DNA of 64,000 bases from Symsagittifera roscoffensis (taxonomy: Eukaryota > Xenacoelomorpha > Acoela > Convolutidae): NCBI RefSeq assembly GCF_963678635.1, contig NC_087066.1:65755277-65819276 (forward strand), in the 5' to 3' direction. The notes under the pieces were generated by a model. That model saw only the letters and a list, made by a program, of their open reading frames with translations, was not told the origin of the DNA and searched no databases. Shown piece by piece: positions 62,201 to 64,000 of this stretch (the first letter of the stretch is position 1; each line of letters starts with the position of its first letter). The position numbers and the translations under genes were made by a program.

Positions 62201-62644
62201 ATTGTAACAAATATCCAGAGAAAGCAATCAAATCAACAAAGATTATAGTTTTAATCAATACTGGATTTTCCACACTTATGAAATAATTTTTTTTTCCAAT
62301 TTGAAAAACTTCTAAAAAAACTAATATTGACAGTTTTTGATTGAATTAACTCAATTTGAGAGACAGAGGCGAAGTGCACTTCTCACACACAATGCACAAG
62401 AAAAAATACGAACAATAACGCTACTGTGAAAAACAGAATTAGTAAAACGTTGAGTCTACAAAATTTCTTAAGTGACGCACGCCAATTATGAGTCTATATA
62501 ATTGCTAACTGACGCAAGCCAATTATGACGCATTAGCAGTACCAGTCAACTTGAAAATATAAAGAAATTTTACCAACAAGCCTCAATTTATAGAGCGGAC
62601 GTATTTTAATTAGCATGCGAAAAAGTTCATTGTAAATATCCGAC
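56217..62644. other. AT-rich non-coding stretch, no gene seen
   Basis: No recognisable exon, RNA gene or element. The only compositional break is near 58590-58780, annotated separately. Confidence 0.45.
58588..58779. promoter_or_regulatory. CpG-containing patch with CRE-like TGACGTAA
   Basis: Within very AT-rich DNA a ~190-bp patch has several CpGs and, on the minus strand, GCGTCTGCGCTGACGTAATA (58664-58687 region) containing a cyclic-AMP-response-element-like TGACGTAA. A 63-codon Arg/Cys-rich plus-strand frame crosses it without a recognised family. It could be a promoter or enhancer, or a small exon. Weak evidence. Confidence 0.25.
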
Positions 62645-64000
62645 CTGGTCAGTAATTGGGATTCCATTAATCCTAAACACTGATCTAGTAAATTCTTATT
62701 CTAGTGAAATCGAATCATGTAATTAAAACATGTAATTTTAAACGTTACTACATATATACATATATGTAAACGGAATCCGCAAACAAAATGCGGATTCCAC
62801 TTACATTTTCCGGATTCCACTTACACTTTGCAACAGCTCAATTTAATTTTACACATGTCTTATTGTTTATTTGCGGACTCCAAAAACTGTTCTGGATTCC
62901 GCAAACACGGTTGCGGATTCCGCAAATTTGTCTAATTTTGAAGCGATTTTGAGCTGAACAGTGTTTTAAGTATTTGTTTGCGGAATCCATAACAGCAAAG
63001 AAGATCAAAGAAAAGTAGCAATGATGTGGATTCCGCGATAATTTTGATTTTGGCCTGTTGTGGAATCCGCATACAATGCACAGAATTCACAGTTTGGCCT
63101 CGTAATGTAATCCCGATTTATACGAATGCTAATAGCACCAAAGTATTACTACACTAGAGGACGAAATTAAGCGCAACTTCAGAATTTTGCTCTCTAAAAG
63201 CCTGTTTTCAAGAATGATTGGCTCTTTCCCACCCCCCTCCCTCCCCCTACACATACACACATTTGAATTTTCAGTTCGGAAAACTGTTTTAATGCTGTCA
63301 AAATGCAGTGAAATTTTGCATGGTGAACAAACTAACAATTGTGAACAGATTTGTTCATCATGCTTCGCATCGTAATATCACGCACTTAGCCGTTATATCA
63401 AATTAACTAACAATGAAATAAGAAAAATTAAAATGTGGGGGAGTGGAAAATAGCCGGATGATTTTGAACAACTTTCACTGAGAATTGAAACAAAAATGTT
63501 GCATATACCAAAAACAAATAATCAGAGCTACCCTCTACGAAATTGTCAAGCTTTTCTTTCAAAGGTTTTAATTTTTTCCAGGTCTAAAATTGCCAAAGAA
63601 AAATAATAAAAATCAAAATATCACGCACTTAGACGTTATAACAAACAAACTAACAATGAAATGAGAAAAATTAAAATGTGGGGAGTGGAAAATAGCCGGA
63701 TGATTTTAAACAACTTTCACTGAGAATTTAAACAAAAATTTTGCATAGACCAAAAACAAATAATCAGAGCTACCCTCTACGAAATTGTCAAGCTTTTCTT
63801 TCAAAGGTTTAAGTTTTTTCCAGGTCTGAAATTGCCAGTTTCCACCATCTGCACCAAGTTTTGCATCGGTGGGAATTCTTTCCAGAAAAAGCGGAGAAAA
63901 AAATGTAGTTCAATCAATGTGAAACGTTTCAATAATTGATTTATTATGATTGAACTTTCTAATATAATTGAATTGTTCAGTGTGACAACTTTACTAAACT
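62645..64000 (+). repeat. Long direct repeat, right copy, truncated by window end
   Basis: Same order as 55106-56216 with a few percent divergence. It contains a private tandem duplication of ~243 bp (from ~63379 and again from ~63622; CACGCACTTAG ... CCAGGTCTRAAATTGCC). The copy continues to the last base of the window. Confidence 0.75.

Noticed and set aside
55106..64000. LTR pair of a second 7.5-kb retroelement
   Set aside because: No TG...CA ends, target duplication, primer site or internal pol is visible. The repeats are bordered by minisatellite on the left.

Overview
The window is AT-rich, intron- and repeat-dense nuclear DNA of a metazoan, most likely an invertebrate. It has spliced exons in matching phase, tRNA-derived SINE-like sequence, several MITE families, minisatellites and LTR retroelements, and no operons or bacterial signals. 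I cannot name the species from sequence alone.

The dominant object is one giant Ty3/gypsy-type (Metaviridae-like) LTR retroelement at 7714-34271 (26,558 bp), transcribed on the minus strand. Its two 410-bp LTRs differ at one position that I can see. They are flanked by a perfect 4-bp target duplication, CCTG. In sense order it carries: 5' LTR (33862-34271), a primer-binding-site candidate, a ~1.25-kb leader with repeats, a basic 155-aa ORF, a Gag-Pol ORF of 5,287 codons (16302-32165), a ~450-bp spacer, six tightly packed 3' frames, a 1.6-kb 3' untranslated region and the 3' LTR (7714-8123). The Gag-Pol ORF is so long because 7,641 bp (2,547 codons) of gag-pol is tandemly duplicated in frame, giving Gag-Pol-Gag-Pol in one continuous frame.

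The 3' block is the most unusual part. The frames are a 50-codon frame without ATG, two small hydrophobic membrane proteins (76 and 62 aa), a 378-codon frame with no ATG anywhere, an 872-aa envelope-like glycoprotein and a 601-aa protein of unknown function. Neighbours abut (TAA-ATG), overlap by ATGA (twice), overlap by 13 nt, or lie 5 nt apart. This looks more like a compact polycistronic or multiply spliced complex-retrovirus block than an ordinary env gene. The glycoprotein looks related to the negative-strand RNA virus (chuvirus-like) glycoproteins captured by some invertebrate retroelements; this is my inference.

Outside the element, a host gene for a coiled-coil protein is represented by its four last exons on the minus strand (53271-53475, 52783-52901, 44243-44379, 43388-43628). 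All splice phases agree, and AATAAA follows at 43253-43258. Its 8.4-kb intron holds a TCGAC minisatellite and a decayed LTR/gag remnant. A decayed Ty3/gypsy RT-RNase H fragment lies just past its poly(A) signal. The rest is MITEs (a CAGGGGCGGATCTAGGA-ended family with 8-bp target duplications; a 423-bp element with ~75-bp TIRs), tandemly duplicated MITE clusters (36.0-38.5 kb), arrays of a near-palindromic GCGGAWTCCGC motif (54.3-55.5 and 62.8-63.1 kb) and a 1.1-1.4-kb direct repeat spaced 7.5 kb apart (55.1 and 62.6 kb).
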